Below are positions 34,515 through 44,126 of a DNA stretch of 64,000 nucleotides, in pieces. The DNA is taken from NCBI RefSeq assembly GCF_003432065.1, contig NZ_QWDE01000001.1, forward strand, positions 806,001 through 870,000, read 5' to 3'. The notes below the pieces were generated by a model that did no database searches, had not been told where the DNA came from, and was given only the letters and a program-made list of their open reading frames with translations. The stretch is from Mucilaginibacter terrenus. GTDB lineage: Bacteria > Bacteroidota > Bacteroidia > Sphingobacteriales > Sphingobacteriaceae. Position numbers and translations under genes: made by a program. Numbering within the stretch: position 1 is the stretch's first letter; each line of letters opens with the position of its first letter.

Positions 34515-35486
34515 TTACTGGTACTGTATGTACATCGGCACGGGTTTCAGCTTGAGCACTTCTTCAGGCGTCATCATGCGGTGGGGTACAGGTTTAATAT
34601 CGTTTTTGTAAAACAGCTTAAACCCGGTGAACTGTACCGGTTCGCCTTGTACGAAATACTTGTAGGTGCCTTTTTTAAGATCCGGGCCGCCCCAGCCGTC
34701 CATGTCCATTACCAACTGTACGTTCTCACGCAGCTTAATGTCCTGATAGTTGGTTACCATGCGCTTAGTAAAGCGGTGTATTACCAGCATTTTAGGGGGC
34801 AGGTTATACTTCTTACACAAGCCGGCGAGGTACTCGCTTACATAATTAATGTCCTTGGCATCGAAGGTGCCTATGCGTTTACCGGGGACACTGCCTTCTT
34901 TCATGGAGAACTCCGGGTCCATGCCAAAATGAACGTTAGGCATTTTAAGGTATTTTTCTAATAGCGGAACCTCGGTTTGTACATCGCTGAAACCAACCTG
35001 TATGTCCAGGAACACCAATGCATTAATAGGTTTAGCCATTTCTATTACTTTATCTATCTGGCTGAAGGGCATGCGCAGGTTGTGCAATCCATTGCGGCCT
35101 GCGTCGGCCTGGGCGGTCACACATATATAATGCAGGGCGGGCTTAACCGGGGTAGACGGGTCTGCCGCTTGCCAAGTTTTGACTTCAGCCATTAGCTTCT
35201 TACGCATTTCTACCGGTTCGTACTGGCCAAGGGCACCCATATTTTTGGAGTACATGTTGCCATAATAAGCAACAACGCGGTTAAACGGCAGTATGGCGCC
35301 TGGCAGGGGCAAGGGCGCTTTTTTTACAGGCCAGCGCTTGTCGCCGTTAGCCATACGTATCATCAGCGAATCGTAACGGGCGGTATCCAGTATTGCTTTT
35401 TGGAGCGTACTATCTTTAGTGATAGTTTGTGCAGATGCCGCAGAAGCTGAAGCAACGAACAGAAGTGCAAGTAAGCTATTTTTCAA
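34515..35486 (-). CDS. Exported protein of unknown function, TIM-barrel-like
   Basis: A 323-residue protein with a signal peptide (ending ASAASAQ). Segments such as ALVFLDIQVG, FGMDPEFSM, MLVIHRF and VQLVMDMDGWGG look like strand ends of a TIM barrel, with acidic residues where a glycosidase-like active site would lie. I do not recognise a family. It is followed by the 34.4-kb inverted repeat and has no operon partner. Confidence 0.6.
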   Translation of the reverse strand: MKNSLLALLFVASASAASAQTITKDSTLQKAILDTARYDSLMIRMANGDKRWPVKKAPLPLPGAILPFNRVVAYYGNMYSKNMGALGQYEPVEMRKKLMAEVKTWQAADPSTPVKPALHYICVTAQADAGRNGLHNLRMPFSQIDKVIEMAKPINALVFLDIQVGFSDVQTEVPLLEKYLKMPNVHFGMDPEFSMKEGSVPGKRIGTFDAKDINYVSEYLAGLCKKYNLPPKMLVIHRFTKRMVTNYQDIKLRENVQLVMDMDGWGGPDLKKGTYKYFVQGEPVQFTGFKLFYKNDIKPVPHRMMTPEEVLKLKPVPMYIQYQ

Positions 35487-35895
35487 AAGTAGGTGTTTTA
35501 ATTAGCCCGCAATATAGTTTAGGTTCGTCTAAGTTTAGGCATATCAATTGCATAATTTACACCCTGAATTTAGTGTGGAAATTGACGATTTTGGTATTGA
35601 TGGAGAACTTGATTTGATTGAATAGTTGCTAACAGTGCCGGTAATTTTAAGATCAGTTCCGGAAGAATTCAGGTTCTGTCAGGTGTCCCAGGCAACGCAG
35701 AGTACAGGTGTCCCGCCGTTACTTTGGCTTAAAGCGATAAATGATATAAGTTCCTCACAGATAATTAGTTGTGGCCAACTTGTTAAAGTTTTTGTACTGT
35801 CCCGCAGTGTCCCGCTTTACTATGTCAACTAATTGGCTATAAGCTGCTTGCACAATTCAGGTGTCCCGGGTGTCCCGCTTTCAAAGCGGGACACT
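35487..35895. other. Gene-free stretch with GTGTCCCG-rich repeats
   Basis: About 400 nt without a convincing gene. The motif GTGTCCC(G) occurs about five times in direct orientation between 35680 and 35880, and once inverted at the end. A 9-bp inverted repeat (AATTAGTTG at 35763-35771 with its complement at 35826-35834) frames two of the copies. Minus-strand translation gives short runs separated by stops, so a decayed gene is possible. Confidence 0.5.
35870..35894. terminator. Perfect hairpin after the ABC exporter gene
   Basis: GTGTCCCGCTTT is perfectly inverted around a single base (35870-35881 with 35883-35894). It ends 1 nt from the ABC exporter stop codon. No T run follows on the minus strand. 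Confidence 0.5.
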
Positions 35896-37734
35896 TTAAC
35901 TCTGCACTGCGTCGTACTGTAACTGGCTAAGGTACCTGTATAGGCCTTGTTCGTTCGCTACCAACTCCTGATGAGTCCCGCTTTCTATGATAACGCCTTT
36001 TTCCAGCACGATGATCTTATCTGCTTCACGTATAGTAGATAAACGATGGGCGATGATGATAGAAGTGCGGCCTTTCATTAACTCCTCTAAGGCCTCTTGT
36101 ACCAAGCGCTCCGACTCAGAGTCGAGAGAAGAGGTAGCTTCATCCAGGATCAAAATAGCCGGATTTTTCAACAATGCGCGTGCGATAGCAATACGCTGGC
36201 GTTGACCGCCGGAGAGTTTGACACCACGTTCGCCAACAACTGTATCATATCCCTCGGGAAAAGAGGTGATAAATTGATCGGCATTTGCGCGTTTGGCAGC
36301 TTGTATAATGTCCTCTTTGCTTGCACTAAGTTTGCCATAGGCGATGTTCTCCAGTATGGTGCCGCCAAAAAGCAGCACATCCTGCGGTACAATGGCCACC
36401 TGGTTGCGGATATCTGTAAGCGCATAATCAGCTGCAGGCTTCCCATCGAATAAAATGGTGCCGCCCTGCGGATGATAGAACTGAAGAACAAGCGCCGCCA
36501 TAGTAGATTTACCTGAGCCGCTTGGCCCAACAATAGCTACTTTCTGCCCTGCATCGGCGTTAAAACTTACACCGTGTAAAACTTTAACTTCAGGCCGGGA
36601 CGGATAAGAGAACTCAACGTTTTGGAATGAAAGATTGCCGCTTATCTTTTGTACAATGGCATTTTCAATGGCGTTTATAGAGACCGGTTCACCAGTTTCT
36701 TCCAAAATCTCCAGCACACGTTCACTGGCGCCCACGGCTTTCTGCAGGTTGGCATACAAGTCGGGCAGGCTACCCATTGCTGCACTGATAAATGCTGCGT
36801 AAATTATAAAGTTAGTTAGCTGGCCAAAGGTTAATCCCCGATCATGTATAGACACCAGGTAAGAGCCGTACCATATTTCGCAGAAAACAGTACCGAAGAG
36901 GCAAAATACTATAAATGCTCCAAATAAGCCGCGATATTTTGCACCCTTAACTGCCAACGTAACTACATTCTGTAAGTTCTTCTGATATCTTCCGGCTTCA
37001 AAAGCTTCGTTAACAAATGCCTTTACGTTAGCAATGCCTTGTAAAGTCTCTTCTACAATAGTGTTAGACTCTGCCAGTTGATCCTGAGCCTGCCGGGATA
37101 GTTTCCTGATGAATTTTCCGAATACTATTGCAACTACAATAAGGATAGGAAGCACCACTAACAACGCTATAGTAAGCTTAATAGAAATTACCATTAGCAG
37201 GATAATACCACCGATCATGATGATCACCTGTCTTATAATTTCAGCCAAGGTTGTGGTAAGTGTATCTTGTATCTGCGAAAGATCTGCCGATATACGGCTG
37301 TTCAGTTCGCCAACCCTGCGGTTAGCAAAAAAGTTCATCGGCAATGTTACCAGTTTGAAATAGGTATCACGCCTCAGCGCAGCAAGCGCGTTCTCGGCTA
37401 CCTGCACAAACCACGTTATCCTGAAAAAAGAAACAAATCCTTGTAAAAACAGTACAACAACAGCTATTTTACCTATGGTTGCCAAGTTAGCTGGAATAAA
37501 AGTGAAGCGTTGTATACCTTGAGATGCGTCAATCAGCGCTCCAAAAAAGCCCGGGAATGCTAGCCCAACCAGGCTGGAGATGATCAGAAACAGTAAGCCG
37601 CCTATGAATTTACCCCGGTACGGTTTAATATAACTTACCAGCTTGCCAATTTTGCGAAGGGTTTGTTTATCAATCTTTGCTTTAGGTAGTTCTGCTTCAG
37701 CTTTTGCGCCGCTATTCAATCGTCCTCTTGCCAT
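35896..37734 (-). CDS. ABC transporter, fused permease/ATPase (exporter type)
   Basis: A 612-residue half-transporter. Six membrane helices occupy about residues 35-330. The nucleotide-binding domain has Walker A (GPSGSGKST), the signature (LSGGQRQRIAIARAL), Walker B (AILILDEATSSLD) and the switch His (IIAHRLSTI). It resembles the MsbA/BmrA group of lipid or drug exporters; the cargo is not determinable. It probably works as a homodimer. It has a hairpin immediately after its stop. Confidence 0.93.
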   Translation of the reverse strand: MARGRLNSGAKAEAELPKAKIDKQTLRKIGKLVSYIKPYRGKFIGGLLFLIISSLVGLAFPGFFGALIDASQGIQRFTFIPANLATIGKIAVVVLFLQGFVSFFRITWFVQVAENALAALRRDTYFKLVTLPMNFFANRRVGELNSRISADLSQIQDTLTTTLAEIIRQVIIMIGGIILLMVISIKLTIALLVVLPILIVVAIVFGKFIRKLSRQAQDQLAESNTIVEETLQGIANVKAFVNEAFEAGRYQKNLQNVVTLAVKGAKYRGLFGAFIVFCLFGTVFCEIWYGSYLVSIHDRGLTFGQLTNFIIYAAFISAAMGSLPDLYANLQKAVGASERVLEILEETGEPVSINAIENAIVQKISGNLSFQNVEFSYPSRPEVKVLHGVSFNADAGQKVAIVGPSGSGKSTMAALVLQFYHPQGGTILFDGKPAADYALTDIRNQVAIVPQDVLLFGGTILENIAYGKLSASKEDIIQAAKRANADQFITSFPEGYDTVVGERGVKLSGGQRQRIAIARALLKNPAILILDEATSSLDSESERLVQEALEELMKGRTSIIIAHRLSTIREADKIIVLEKGVIIESGTHQELVANEQGLYRYLSQLQYDAVQS

Positions 37735-37848
37735 TCTCTAGTTTATCCAAAAGTGTAAAAATACGCTTTAAACGGAGTATTGCAGATAACTAGTATGAAT
37801 TTGACGAAAACGTGGGGATTGATGGTAGCGTGGTGGAGATGCAGTAAG

Positions 37849-38625
37849 CTATTGAAAGTCAATAATCACACTATCACCCAAATTTAATCCCAGCAAACCG
37901 CTGGCGTTTCCTTTATTTATGGCTATTTCCAGGTGATCGCTTATGCCGAAAAGGCAAAGTTTTTCACCTTCGGGAACCTCATTATAGTGCCAGCTAAGCT
38001 GACTGATAGTTTCATTCCGTTTAAAATACAGCACGAACCGCCGCCCTTGCTGGACACGATTGAAGAAATCTTTAGTGATATTGGTAATCACGTTTTGAAA
38101 GGAGTCGATATAAATAACTATTCCTTTTATTTGATTACGGTCGACAGTTGGCTGAAGGTTCATTTTGTTTTCCACCTCGGTAACCGGCAGGCCTATCTCG
38201 GCAAGAGTGCCGCCGTTAGCAAGATGACACGCAGCTTTAACGAATATATCGGCAAGAGGGAAATGTAGAAATTTAAGATCCTGCATAATATTTATCTCGA
38301 AGATATCCTCCGGCTGTGAGTCGAACATCAGCGAAAAAATGCCGTTATCTGCCCCAACAAAGTAGTGGTTTTTGTAACGTATTGCAAGGTAGCGGGTATA
38401 GGTGTTATACACCGTATCGATACCAATCAGGTGCACAGTTTCTTCCGGAAAGTAATAAAAACTGTTTTTTAGAATGAACGCCGCCTGCTGCACATTAAAG
38501 GCAGCCACATTATTGGTGATATCAACAATATTTACGCTTGGGAGCAACTTTAAGATGCTACCTTTAAGGGCTGCCTGATAAATGTCTTTATCGCCCAAGT
38601 CGGTAGTTAAAGTTATAATTGCCAT
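37849..38625 (-). CDS. SAM hydrolase-type protein (DUF62 / SAM hydroxide adenosyltransferase)
   Basis: A 258-residue protein. The N-terminal signature TLTTDLGDKDIYQAALKG, then VDITNNVAAFNVQQAAFIL and GADNGIFSL, identify the family that cleaves S-adenosylmethionine with water (related to the chlorinase/fluorinase). It is cytosolic. It is divergent from phoH with a 29-nt gap, so the promoters must overlap. Confidence 0.88.
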   Translation of the reverse strand: MAIITLTTDLGDKDIYQAALKGSILKLLPSVNIVDITNNVAAFNVQQAAFILKNSFYYFPEETVHLIGIDTVYNTYTRYLAIRYKNHYFVGADNGIFSLMFDSQPEDIFEINIMQDLKFLHFPLADIFVKAACHLANGGTLAEIGLPVTEVENKMNLQPTVDRNQIKGIVIYIDSFQNVITNITKDFFNRVQQGRRFVLYFKRNETISQLSWHYNEVPEGEKLCLFGISDHLEIAINKGNASGLLGLNLGDSVIIDFQ

Positions 38626-38654
38626 TAATTTTGTAAATATTTATTGCTAATCTT

Positions 38655-39692
38655 GTGATAGCATTTAAAGGTGCAAATATTCAATTTTTAATTCATAAAA
38701 ATCGGCCAACTGAAAAATCAATAGTATTGAACGAGCTAAAAATTTCACTTGAACACATAGATCCCGCTGTACTGTGGGGACCAAATAACGACCATTTCGA
38801 GATCATTAAAAAGCAATACCCTAAGCTTAAAATAGTTGCACGCGGCAGCGACGTAAAAGTTTTAGGGGATGAAAATGAGCTTGCCATTTTTCAAGATAAA
38901 TTCAATCACCTGGTACAACACGTAGAAAAATTTCAAAATCTAACTTCAATAGACGTAGAGCGTATACTTGGTGCAAAACCAGCACCTGCATCTGCTACCA
39001 GTGAGGGTGCACCTGCAGATAAGTTTGCCAGCGGCGAAGTACTGGTATTTGGCCCCAATGGCATTATGGTGCGCGCGCGTACCACCAACCAGCGCCGCAT
39101 GGTGGATAGCATAAACAAGAGCGACATACTTTTTGCTATCGGACCCGCAGGTACAGGTAAAACCTATACAGCTGTAGCTTTAGCGGTAAGGGCGCTGAAA
39201 AATAAGGAGATCAAGCGTATTATCCTTACCCGACCGGCGGTAGAAGCAGGGGAGAACCTTGGTTTTCTACCCGGTGATCTTAAAGAAAAAATAGACCCTT
39301 ATCTGCGCCCATTATATGACGCGCTGGATGATATGATCCCTGCAGAAAAGCTAAAGCTTTACCTGGAAAACCGCACTATTGAAATTGCTCCGCTCGCATT
39401 TATGCGTGGCCGTACCCTGGATAACTGTTTTGTAATATTGGATGAAGCGCAGAACGCTACCGATATGCAGCTGAAGATGTTTCTTACACGTATGGGCCCT
39501 TCGGCAAAGTTTATTGTTACGGGAGATGTTACACAGATAGACCTTCCTAAAAAGCAGCAGTCTGGCTTATACACTGCTTTGCGTATACTTACAGATATTA
39601 AAGGTATAGACATTGTGTACCTAAGCGGAGAGGACGTAGTGCGCCATAAACTGGTACGACGCATACTGGAGGCTTACGGTGACATACAATAA
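38655..39692 (+). CDS. PhoH family ATPase
   Basis: 345 residues from a GTG start at 38655. The family usually starts close to MNELKI, so a TTG at 38727 (321 residues) may be the true start. PhoH-like proteins have a helicase-type ATPase core: Walker A is GPAGTGKT and Walker B is VILDEAQ. An N-terminal KH-like region (PKLKIVARGSDVKVLG) suggests RNA binding. The role is thought to be in RNA metabolism under stress. purC follows after a heptad repeat. Confidence 0.9.
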   Translation: MIAFKGANIQFLIHKNRPTEKSIVLNELKISLEHIDPAVLWGPNNDHFEIIKKQYPKLKIVARGSDVKVLGDENELAIFQDKFNHLVQHVEKFQNLTSIDVERILGAKPAPASATSEGAPADKFASGEVLVFGPNGIMVRARTTNQRRMVDSINKSDILFAIGPAGTGKTYTAVALAVRALKNKEIKRIILTRPAVEAGENLGFLPGDLKEKIDPYLRPLYDALDDMIPAEKLKLYLENRTIEIAPLAFMRGRTLDNCFVILDEAQNATDMQLKMFLTRMGPSAKFIVTGDVTQIDLPKKQQSGLYTALRILTDIKGIDIVYLSGEDVVRHKLVRRILEAYGDIQ

Positions 39693-39693
39693 A

Positions 39694-39763
39694 TGATTAG
39701 AGTTTAGAGGTTAACCTAGTTCTGAACCCGTTGATTTACCTCTATTTAACTAACCTCTCATCA
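39694..39763. repeat. Inverted heptad-type element upstream of purC
   Basis: TGATTAG then AGTTTAG (39694-39707) matches the reverse complement of 39750-39763 in 12 of 14 positions. Further 7-nt units follow each arm toward the centre. The element ends 6 nt before the purC ATG. Confidence 0.5.
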
Positions 39764-39769
39764 ACTAAC

Positions 39770-40714
39770 ATGAACGCTATAAAAGAAACAAAATTTGGAT
39801 TTGAAGGGCAAACTGCCTTCTATAAAGGTAAGGTAAGAGACGTTTATACTATTAAGGATAAGTACCTGGCAATGGTAGTTACAGATCGAATTTCTGCCTT
39901 CGACGTTGTTTTACCAGAGCCGATACCGTACAAGGGACAAGTACTCAACCAAATAGCAGCTAAATTCCTGAAAGCTACGGAAGATATTTTACCTAACTGG
40001 GTGATAAGCACGCCTGACCCAAGCGTTACTATTGGCCGTATATGCGAACCGTTTAAGGTAGAGATGGTTATACGCGGTTATCTGGCCGGCCACGCAGCGC
40101 GTGAATACGCTGCCGGCAAACGCACACTTTGTGGTGTTACCCTGCCAGAAGGCTTAAAGGAGAACGACAAATTGCCTGAACCGATCATAACCCCAACCAC
40201 AAAAGCGTCAGTTGGCCATGATGAGGATATTTCCCGTGAGGACATATTAGCTAAAGGCATTGTTACTGAGGCTGATTATGTACAACTGGAAGACTTCACC
40301 CGTAAATTGTTTGCTCGTGGTACAGAGATCGCCGCAGGGCAGGGGCTTATTCTGGTTGATACCAAATATGAGTTTGGCAAAGTAGCCGACCAGATATATT
40401 TGATTGACGAAATACACACGCCTGATTCGTCCCGCTACTTCTACAGCGACGGTTATGAGCAGCGCCAGCAAAATAACGAGCCTCAGAAACAACTATCTAA
40501 AGAGTTTGTAAGAAAGTGGCTTATTGACAATGGCTTCCAGGGGAAAGACGGGCAAATTGTCCCGGAGATGACCCGCGAGATTGTACTATCTATATCAGAA
40601 AGGTATATCGAACTTTACCAGCAAATTACGGGTGAAGCCTTTGTTAAACCTGGGGATGAAGACGTGTTACAACGGGTAGAACGCAATATAAACAGCGCAC
40701 TGCTGGAACTCTAA
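39770..40714 (+). CDS. purC: Phosphoribosylaminoimidazole-succinocarboxamide synthase
   Basis: The ATG at 39770 gives 314 residues ([11 protein letters not shown]...). SAICAR synthase adds aspartate to CAIR in purine synthesis. Diagnostic segments are [30 protein letters not shown], and [19 protein letters not shown]. It is the long yeast-like form common in Bacteroidota. Together with phoH, a STAS protein and RNase Z it forms a same-strand block. Confidence 0.95.
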   Translation: MNAIKETKFGFEGQTAFYKGKVRDVYTIKDKYLAMVVTDRISAFDVVLPEPIPYKGQVLNQIAAKFLKATEDILPNWVISTPDPSVTIGRICEPFKVEMVIRGYLAGHAAREYAAGKRTLCGVTLPEGLKENDKLPEPIITPTTKASVGHDEDISREDILAKGIVTEADYVQLEDFTRKLFARGTEIAAGQGLILVDTKYEFGKVADQIYLIDEIHTPDSSRYFYSDGYEQRQQNNEPQKQLSKEFVRKWLIDNGFQGKDGQIVPEMTREIVLSISERYIELYQQITGEAFVKPGDEDVLQRVERNINSALLEL

Positions 40715-40765
40715 TTTTTATTAAAAGATAAATTAATTATATCTTAGCTCTTTAATTCAACGAAA

Positions 40766-41143
40766 ATGAAATATACTGTTGATAAGCACGAGAAGTACAT
40801 ACTTATCAAGCTTAACGAATCTAAACTTAACTCTCTCGTTACCCCGCAGCTAAAATCGGAGTTGATCTTGATCAACACGGAAGGCCAGCGTAATATAATA
40901 CTTGATTTATCACAAGTAAAGTTTGCTGACTCGTCAGGTTTAAGCAGCTTACTGGTAGGTCATCGTCTTTGCAAAAACGCTAGCGGGTCTTTTATTCTTT
41001 CTGGTTTAAACGAGGCTGTAGCCCGCTTAGTAACCATTTCACAGCTAGATAATGTGCTTTCAATTGTACCTTCTTGCGAAGAAGCCATCGACCTTATTTT
41101 TATGGAAGAGATAGAGAAAGAATTGAAAAAAGAAGCAAGATAA
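40766..41143 (+). CDS. STAS-domain anti-sigma factor antagonist-like protein
   Basis: A 125-residue soluble protein with the STAS fold and the phosphorylatable-serine motif VKFADSSGLSSLLVGHR. In Bacillus the family controls sigma factors by partner switching, but in Bacteroidota no sigma-B system is known to match, and no kinase partner is nearby. It precedes RNase Z by 18 nt, a placement suggesting cotranscription. Confidence 0.85.
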   Translation: MKYTVDKHEKYILIKLNESKLNSLVTPQLKSELILINTEGQRNIILDLSQVKFADSSGLSSLLVGHRLCKNASGSFILSGLNEAVARLVTISQLDNVLSIVPSCEEAIDLIFMEEIEKELKKEAR

Positions 41144-41161
41144 TTAGTTTGTTTTCCCGGT

Positions 41162-42079
41162 ATGAAATTTGAAGTTACTATACTGGGCAGCAGTTCTGCA
41201 ACACCCATATTTAATCGCAACCCTACGGCACAGGTTCTTAATATAAATGAGAAGCTGTACCTTATAGATTGCGCCGAAGGAACGCAACAGCAGATGTTGC
41301 GTTTTGACGTTAAAGCGGCCCGTATAGACCACATCTTCATAAGTCATCTTCATGGCGATCATTACCTGGGGTTGGTTGGCCTGCTTTCTTCTATGCATCT
41401 TAACGGCCGTAAAAAGCCGCTCAAGCTTTTTTGCCCCGAACCTTTAAAGGAGATTATAGAGGTACAACTAAAATACTCAGAAACAACCCTGCACTATCCT
41501 ATTGAGTATTTTTTTACATCAGCAGATAAGCCGGCAGTAATTCTGGACAACCAGGACATTAATGTAGAAACCATTCCGCTCGATCATAGGATACCTACAA
41601 CTGGGTTTCTGTTCAAGCAAAAGAGAAGATTGCGGAAGATTATTAAAGAGAGGGTAGAAGAGCTGGAGATTCCAACTCCGTATTTTTCAGCAATCAAAAA
41701 AGGAAGCGACTACGAAGCACCTAATGGTACTATTTATAAAAACAGCTATTTAACTACTGATCCTGAAGAGCCTAAAAGTTACGCTTATTGCTCAGATACC
41801 TTGTACACAGGCAAATATTTTGATCAGATTCAATCAACATCTTTGTTGTACCACGAGGCTACCTTTATGCACGATATGCTTGACAGGGCCAATCAAACGC
41901 ACCACACTACTGCGTTACAAGCAGGCGAAGCAGCTTTAAAGACAGGTGCAGAAAAGCTTGTTATAGGCCATTTTTCTGCGCGCTACAAAACATTGAATGA
42001 GTTATTGGAAGAAGCAAAAAGTATATTCCCTAATACCGAGCTTGCAATAGAAGGCAAAACATTTGTGATAAGCGAGTAG
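41162..42079 (+). CDS. rnz: Ribonuclease Z
   Basis: A 305-residue zinc endonuclease that cuts the 3' trailer from pre-tRNAs. The metallo-beta-lactamase motif HLHGDH (in ISHLHGDHYLGLVGLL) is present, together with the substrate-facing segment IPTTGFLFKQ and the late His motif IGHFSARY. Length is as expected for the bacterial homodimeric form. Confidence 0.93.
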   Translation: MKFEVTILGSSSATPIFNRNPTAQVLNINEKLYLIDCAEGTQQQMLRFDVKAARIDHIFISHLHGDHYLGLVGLLSSMHLNGRKKPLKLFCPEPLKEIIEVQLKYSETTLHYPIEYFFTSADKPAVILDNQDINVETIPLDHRIPTTGFLFKQKRRLRKIIKERVEELEIPTPYFSAIKKGSDYEAPNGTIYKNSYLTTDPEEPKSYAYCSDTLYTGKYFDQIQSTSLLYHEATFMHDMLDRANQTHHTTALQAGEAALKTGAEKLVIGHFSARYKTLNELLEEAKSIFPNTELAIEGKTFVISE

Positions 42080-42118
42080 ATACTACAAAGACTTTCTTTA
42101 GAAAAGATTTAAAATAAC

Positions 42119-42147
42119 AAAGGGCAATGATCAAATCATCGCCCTTT
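42119..42147. terminator. Bidirectional terminator between rnz and the MCE gene
   Basis: AAAGGGC (42119-42125) pairs with GCCCTTT (42141-42147), with an additional inner ATGAT/ATCAT stem. It lies between convergent stops. Confidence 0.75.
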
Positions 42148-42170
42148 GTTGCTTAATGAATATCAATAAT

Positions 42171-43115
42171 CTAGTCACCCTTTTTTCCGAACACTGAAAA
42201 GTGTACGTAACGTGATGGATGTGCTTTAAAGTCGATTAGCAGGTTGTCTAAGCTCTTAGATGCATTATTAAGGTTATCGTACATCTTGGTATCGTTCATT
42301 AACAAGCCGAGAGAGCCTTGTGTACTGTTGATCTTAGCCATTGTAGCTTGTAAGTCGGCTACCGCTTTATTCGCGTTCTCTAGCGTTTGCTGTATGTTTG
42401 AGTTAGATAAATCGCCGCTGAATTTTTGAAAGTTAGTGGCGATACCGTCCAATTTTGCAGTACTTGTTCTAAGATTGCCAGATGTAGCTTCGGCATTGCT
42501 CATAATTTGATTGATGTGACTGCTTTGAGCACCCACTATACCGTCTAGCTTTTTGGTAGTACCTTCTAAAGTTTGCAACGAGTTAGCAATACTTGCAAAG
42601 CTCCGGTCCACATTCTTTTGGAAATTAGGATTCAAGATCTTGTTAATGGCGCCCATTGCAGAGTCTACCTTGTTCATCAGCACTTCTGCTTTACGCTGAA
42701 TAGGCTGCAGGCTTTCTGCCAGGCTACCCTGGATATCGGCCCGCAAGGTGTCTTTATCCTCGGCATATTCGCGGCTGTTACCCAGTTCAAATACAATCGC
42801 CTTTCCGCCCAGCAAATCAGTACTTTCCAGCCGTGCGAGTGTGTTGTTGGGTATTTTGTAATCGTTGTTGATCTTGAATTCAACAGTAGTGCGGCCGTCA
42901 TCATGCAATTGCATTTTTGAGACCGAACCAATTTGAAAACCATTAACCAATACAGGTTTTGATACAGTTAACCCTTCTACACTGCGGTATACGGCATAGA
43001 ATTTATTAGAGCTGGAGAACAGTTCATTTCCCTTTAGGAAACTATAACATAATATAAGCACTGTAATGGCGACAGCAGTTAACGCGCCGACTTTAGTTTC
43101 ATTAGATATTTTCAA
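42171..43115 (-). CDS. MCE/MlaD family substrate-binding protein
   Basis: A 314-residue protein with an N-terminal membrane anchor (VGALTAVAITVLILCYSFL), an MCE domain (about 35-115, with VEGLTVSKPVLVNGFQIGSV), and a long helical C-terminal part with coiled-coil character. MlaD-type proteins form rings that carry phospholipids between the two membranes. The MlaE/MlaF partners are not in the window. It ends near amidase and lptD, an envelope-themed neighbourhood. Confidence 0.9.
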   Translation of the reverse strand: MKISNETKVGALTAVAITVLILCYSFLKGNELFSSSNKFYAVYRSVEGLTVSKPVLVNGFQIGSVSKMQLHDDGRTTVEFKINNDYKIPNNTLARLESTDLLGGKAIVFELGNSREYAEDKDTLRADIQGSLAESLQPIQRKAEVLMNKVDSAMGAINKILNPNFQKNVDRSFASIANSLQTLEGTTKKLDGIVGAQSSHINQIMSNAEATSGNLRTSTAKLDGIATNFQKFSGDLSNSNIQQTLENANKAVADLQATMAKINSTQGSLGLLMNDTKMYDNLNNASKSLDNLLIDFKAHPSRYVHFSVFGKKGD

Positions 43116-43138
43116 GGCAGGTAGATTTTGTTTTATAG

Positions 43139-44065
43139 TTATTCAGTCCGTGGTTGTTCTGCTTCTTTTTTATAGTTTGTTATTGCCCTAACTATGGAAT
43201 TTACAATCTCTTGCTGTCCATTTTCCGAATTCAGGTATTCTTCGTCATCCGGGTTGTTAATATAACCGGTCTCTACAAGTACAGATGGCATTGCTGTATG
43301 GTCAAGCACAAACAGTACCTGTTCGCGTACACCCTCGCTTCGGCGGCCGTCAGTATCAACAAACTCGCTGTTAATTAAATTAGCGAAGTGGATACTTTGT
43401 TTTCTGAACCGGTTTTTAAACGCCTCCAATATGATAAATGATTCAGGATCATTAGGATCGTACCCATTGTACTGATCTTTGTAATCCTTATCATCATACA
43501 AATCGGCGTTTTCGCGCAAGGCTTCCACTTGCGGTCCGGTGCGTTTGGTACTATAAACAAGTAAAAGAACTCCCTTACCTGAACGATCTGCTGATGAAAC
43601 TGTTTTGTAAATAGGTGTTTTTTTGCCTCGTTTGCCTTTTTTATAACCTACAACTTCCGTATGCCGCCTGTCTGGCAGTGAGTTACAGTGTATGGAGATG
43701 AAAAGATCACCCTTATTTGTGTTGGCTATATTGGCCCTTGTACGGAAGGGTACATCCTCATCGGTAGATCGGGTCATAACTACTTTTACATCGGGCAACG
43801 ATTTTTCTATCTGCTGCTGTAATTTAAGTGCTATAGACAACGTTACATTACTTTCGTAAGAGAATGACCCATTAGCACCAGACCTGGACCCATTTGACCT
43901 GGTACCGTGACCAGCATCTATAATAATGGTTTTTATCTTATGACTATTTAAAACCGTATCCCTGTCCGCCGAAAACGACCTTAAAGAAAAGAATGAGAAG
44001 GCTATTACCAATGCTGCACAACCAAAGTTCAACTTTTTCAATCTGCTCAATAGTTTATTTTTCAT
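43139..44065 (-). CDS. N-acetylmuramoyl-L-alanine amidase (Amidase_3)
   Basis: A 308-residue exported amidase; residues 1-33 form the signal. Zinc ligands are the His in IIIDAGHG, the Glu in FSYESNVTL and the His in FISIHCNS; the catalytic Glu is in SVLVETGYINN. It cleaves the peptide stem from peptidoglycan for cell separation or recycling. It lies 23 nt before the MCE gene in the same direction and has its own -7 box. Confidence 0.93.
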   Translation of the reverse strand: MKNKLLSRLKKLNFGCAALVIAFSFFSLRSFSADRDTVLNSHKIKTIIIDAGHGTRSNGSRSGANGSFSYESNVTLSIALKLQQQIEKSLPDVKVVMTRSTDEDVPFRTRANIANTNKGDLFISIHCNSLPDRRHTEVVGYKKGKRGKKTPIYKTVSSADRSGKGVLLLVYSTKRTGPQVEALRENADLYDDKDYKDQYNGYDPNDPESFIILEAFKNRFRKQSIHFANLINSEFVDTDGRRSEGVREQVLFVLDHTAMPSVLVETGYINNPDDEEYLNSENGQQEIVNSIVRAITNYKKEAEQPRTE

Positions 44066-44102
44066 TAGTTTTGAACGCTGTTACCCGTATTAACTGTATC
44101 TG

Positions 44103-44110
44103 CAAAAATA
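44103..44110 (-). promoter_or_regulatory. -7 promoter element for the amidase gene
   Basis: TATTTTTG on the minus strand matches TAnnTTTG, 37 nt upstream of the amidase ATG, in the 61-nt gap with divergent lptD. Confidence 0.5.
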
Positions 44111-44126
44111 ATATTCAATATTAATT

